Shown here piece after piece: positions 5,550 to 6,783 of a DNA stretch of 6,783 bases; positions within the stretch are counted from its first letter, which is position 1, and the number at the start of each line of letters is the position of its first letter. Where the stretch lies: assembly GCA_038232215.1 (NCBI GenBank), contig JBBSIG010000142.1:1-6783 (forward strand). The letters are read 5' to 3'. A model generated the notes under the pieces. It was not told the origin of the DNA, made no database searches, and saw only the letters and a list, made by a program, of their open reading frames with translations. The translations under genes and the position numbers were made by a program. The DNA is from JBBSIG01 sp038232215 (GTDB lineage Bacteria > Actinomycetota > Thermoleophilia > Gaiellales > Gaiellaceae).

Positions 5550-5579
5550 GGTAGACACGCGAGCAGTCGAGAAAGTTCC
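5550..5579 (-). promoter_or_regulatory. Candidate ECF sigma-dependent promoter before the asp23 gene
   Basis: Read on the minus strand, GGAACTT (5579-5573), 16 nt, then GTCTACC (5556-5550). This fits the ECF promoter form GGAAC(TT)-N16/17-(G)TCTA known for RpoE/AlgU-type sigma factors. It lies in the 81-nt gap between the ZAS-Asp23 fusion gene and the Asp23 gene, at a sensible distance (about 30 nt of leader) from the ATG at 5510. An ECF sigma gene stands two genes upstream, so this may be its target, raising Asp23 and downstream genes independently of the sigma gene. The match is seen; use by this sigma factor is inferred. Confidence 0.5.
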
Positions 5580-5591
5580 GCTGTCCTCGAG

Positions 5592-6227
5592 TCAGCGATC
5601 GTGACGGAGCCGGACGTCCACGACGTGGATGTCGACCTCGACGGCTTCCAGGCCCGTCATCGTCCGAATCCGCTCGGCGACCGTCTGCCGAACGAGGTCT
5701 GCGAGAGAGGGGAGATTGACCCCGTAGTCGGCGACCAGACGGAGCGCCACGAGCGCGCGATCCCCGTCCAGCCTCACCTCGATGCACTCGGTCGCGGACC
5801 CGCGCCGCAGCGCCCGCGCCCCCGAGCTCGCCACCTCGGCGAGCGAGATCTCGCGCAGTGCGAGCGAGGCGATCCTGGCAAGCACCGAGTCCGCGATCCG
5901 CGTGACGCCCCGCTCCTCGTGGACGAGTGCGTGGCGGACGAGCCGTGGCACCACCTGCTCGAGCGGAATGAGCAGCGCAGGCACGGAGCCCTGCTCGCGA
6001 ATTCGGCGCAGCACAGCCTGCACGAGCCGGTAGGGCGCGCTTACCTCCTCGCGTGCGAGGGCACGGACGCGTCCCCAGAGCTCCTCGAGCTCGCCGAGGG
6101 CCGCCTGGCAGTGCGGACAGGTGGCCTGGTGCTCCGGATCCGCGGGCTGACGCCCGTCTGCGACCTGGTCGATCAGCTCGACGAGCCTGGCTCCACAGGG
6201 AAGCCGCACGGCCTCGTTCGGGTTCAT
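5592..6227 (-). CDS. Putative anti-sigma protein: ZAS-like zinc motif fused to Asp23/Gls24 domain
   Basis: This 211-aa soluble protein has two parts. The N-terminus (about 1-80) carries C11 in LPCG and H33-x3-C37-x2-C40 in EHQATCPHC, the signature of zinc-binding anti-sigma (ZAS) domains that clasp ECF sigma factors. A helical linker follows, with ALLIPLEQVVPRLVRHAL at about 84-101. The C-terminus (about 104-205) is an Asp23/Gls24 domain: ERGVTRIADSVLARIASLAL, EVASSGARAL, IEVRLDGDRALVALRLVADY, PSLADLVRQTVAERIRTMTG and VEVDIHVVDVRL. No membrane helix is visible. The start is ATG 6227-6225, which overlaps the sigma stop as ATGA and has GAGGGAG (6239-6233) at 5 nt; a GTG at 6233 in the same frame is possible but would overlap that Shine-Dalgarno. 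The tight coupling to the sigma gene is typical of sigma/anti-sigma pairs. Anti-sigma activity is inferred. The zinc site could instead serve only as a structural or redox element. Confidence 0.85.
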   Translation of the reverse strand: MNPNEAVRLPCGARLVELIDQVADGRQPADPEHQATCPHCQAALGELEELWGRVRALAREEVSAPYRLVQAVLRRIREQGSVPALLIPLEQVVPRLVRHALVHEERGVTRIADSVLARIASLALREISLAEVASSGARALRRGSATECIEVRLDGDRALVALRLVADYGVNLPSLADLVRQTVAERIRTMTGLEAVEVDIHVVDVRLRHDR

Positions 6228-6760
6228 CGCCACTCCCTCATAGCAGCAACCAGCTCCAGGCGCGCTCGGTGGATCCGACCCTTCACGGCCGGGACGGTGA
6301 GCTCGAGCACATCGGCGACCTCCTCGTAGGACAGACCCTCCAGCTCGCGCAGCACGAGCGGCCCCCGCTGCTCAGGGCTCAGCCGGAGCAGCGCCCGTTT
6401 GAGCTCCGCCAGCTCCGCGTACGACTCCGCGAGCTCCGGCACACGGCTTCTCTCGTCGGGTGGCTCGTGCTCGAGGGGCTCGAGCGAACGCCTCGAGCGC
6501 AGGGCGTTCAGGCACCGCCTCGTCACGATCTGCAGGAGCCACGTCGAGAACGTGCTCTCGGCCCGGAACGCGGGCAGCGCCCTCCACGCCTGGACGAACG
6601 CGTCCTGCGCCGCGTCCTCGGCGTCCATCGGGTCGCCGAGCATCCGCAGGGCGACTCGGTAGGCTCGCCCGCGGTGGCGGCCGACGAGCGCCTCGAAGGC
6701 GTAGACGTCGCCCAGCTGCGCCGCCCGGACGAGGTGAAAGTCGGCTGTCTTCTGCACCAT
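6224..6760 (-). CDS. ECF-type RNA polymerase sigma factor (sigma-70 family)
   Basis: This 178-aa extracytoplasmic-function sigma factor directs RNA polymerase to a stress regulon. It has only the sigma2 and sigma4 regions, as expected for the ECF group. Sigma2 covers about 22-90, including DPMDAEDAAQDAFVQAWRAL (-10 recognition and core binding) and TFSTWLLQIVTRRCLNALR. A short acidic linker covers about 92-115. Sigma4 covers about 118-172, with LSPEQRGPLVLRELEGLSYE and the helix-turn-helix SYEEVADVLELTVPAVKGRI before HRAR. The start is ATG 6760-6758; a purine-rich GGGAGAAGG lies about 10 nt upstream. It ends in an ATGA overlap with the ZAS-Asp23 fusion gene and heads the Asp23/AmaP cluster, so it probably controls, and is controlled by, this cluster. 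Its own promoter would lie outside the window. Confidence 0.95.
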   Translation of the reverse strand: MVQKTADFHLVRAAQLGDVYAFEALVGRHRGRAYRVALRMLGDPMDAEDAAQDAFVQAWRALPAFRAESTFSTWLLQIVTRRCLNALRSRRSLEPLEHEPPDERSRVPELAESYAELAELKRALLRLSPEQRGPLVLRELEGLSYEEVADVLELTVPAVKGRIHRARLELVAAMREWR

Positions 6761-6783
6761 CGGAGCCTGCCTTCTCCCTGCCA

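Noticed and set aside
5511..5558. A 16-residue N-terminal extension of the Asp23 protein from GTG 5558
   Set aside because: There is no Shine-Dalgarno, the GTG overlaps the candidate -10 element, and the ATG at 5510 has GAGGAGG at ideal spacing.
4374..6329. A 651-codon open frame on the plus strand across the Asp23 genes
   Set aside because: It is the complement of four well-supported minus-strand genes in high-GC DNA. Its translation is Arg-rich, lacks any domain, and it covers both intergenic gaps without a start signal of its own.
1..6783. CRISPR arrays, tRNA or rRNA genes, insertion sequences
   Set aside because: I looked for repeat-spacer periodicity, tRNA T-arm signatures, transposase motifs and flanking inverted repeats and found none.

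Overview
This is a high-GC stretch (strong G/C preference at third codon positions) of bacterial chromosome with tightly packed, overlapping genes and several GTG/TTG starts. The gene content points to an actinobacterium (Actinomycetota). A deep lineage such as Thermoleophilia is my guess, not something the sequence proves. All genes lie on the minus strand except one small dodecin gene.

Left part (1-2628, minus): a conserved translation/secretion block, read right to left. It holds ffh (SRP GTPase), rpsP (ribosomal protein S16), khpA (KH-domain RNA-binding protein, overlapping rpsP by 8 nt) and a metallophosphoesterase of the YfcE/MJ0936 type that runs off the left edge. In many bacteria rimM and trmD follow rpsP-khpA; here the phosphoesterase takes that place.

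Middle (2629-3147): a 69-nt divergent intergenic region with back-to-back TATA-type -10 candidates separates ffh from a plus-strand dodecin gene. This dodecin lacks the flavin-stacking Trp and the nearby Gln of classical flavin dodecins. A stem-loop follows it, then about 210 nt without a convincing gene, between two convergent transcription units.

Right part (3148-6760, minus): the most interesting region is a seven-gene envelope-stress-type operon. In transcription order it encodes: (1) an ECF sigma factor; (2) a fusion protein with an N-terminal zinc-binding anti-sigma-like (ZAS) HX3CX2C motif and a C-terminal Asp23/Gls24 domain, coupled to the sigma gene by an ATGA overlap; (3) a canonical Asp23/Gls24 protein; (4) a short divergent Asp23-like protein; (5) an AmaP-like two-TM membrane anchor; (6) a DUF6286-like two-TM protein; (7) a small DUF2273-like membrane protein. 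Genes 5-7 are joined by TGATG one-base overlaps. Upstream of gene 3 lies an ECF-type promoter candidate (GGAACTT-N16-GTCTACC).

Taken together, the right part reads as a self-contained signalling and scaffold module. The fusion protein could bind both the sigma factor (through its zinc motif) and the membrane-anchored Asp23 layer (through its Asp23 domain), and the sigma factor could then re-fire the structural genes from the internal promoter. The gene order and motifs are visible in the sequence; the regulatory circuit is inference.
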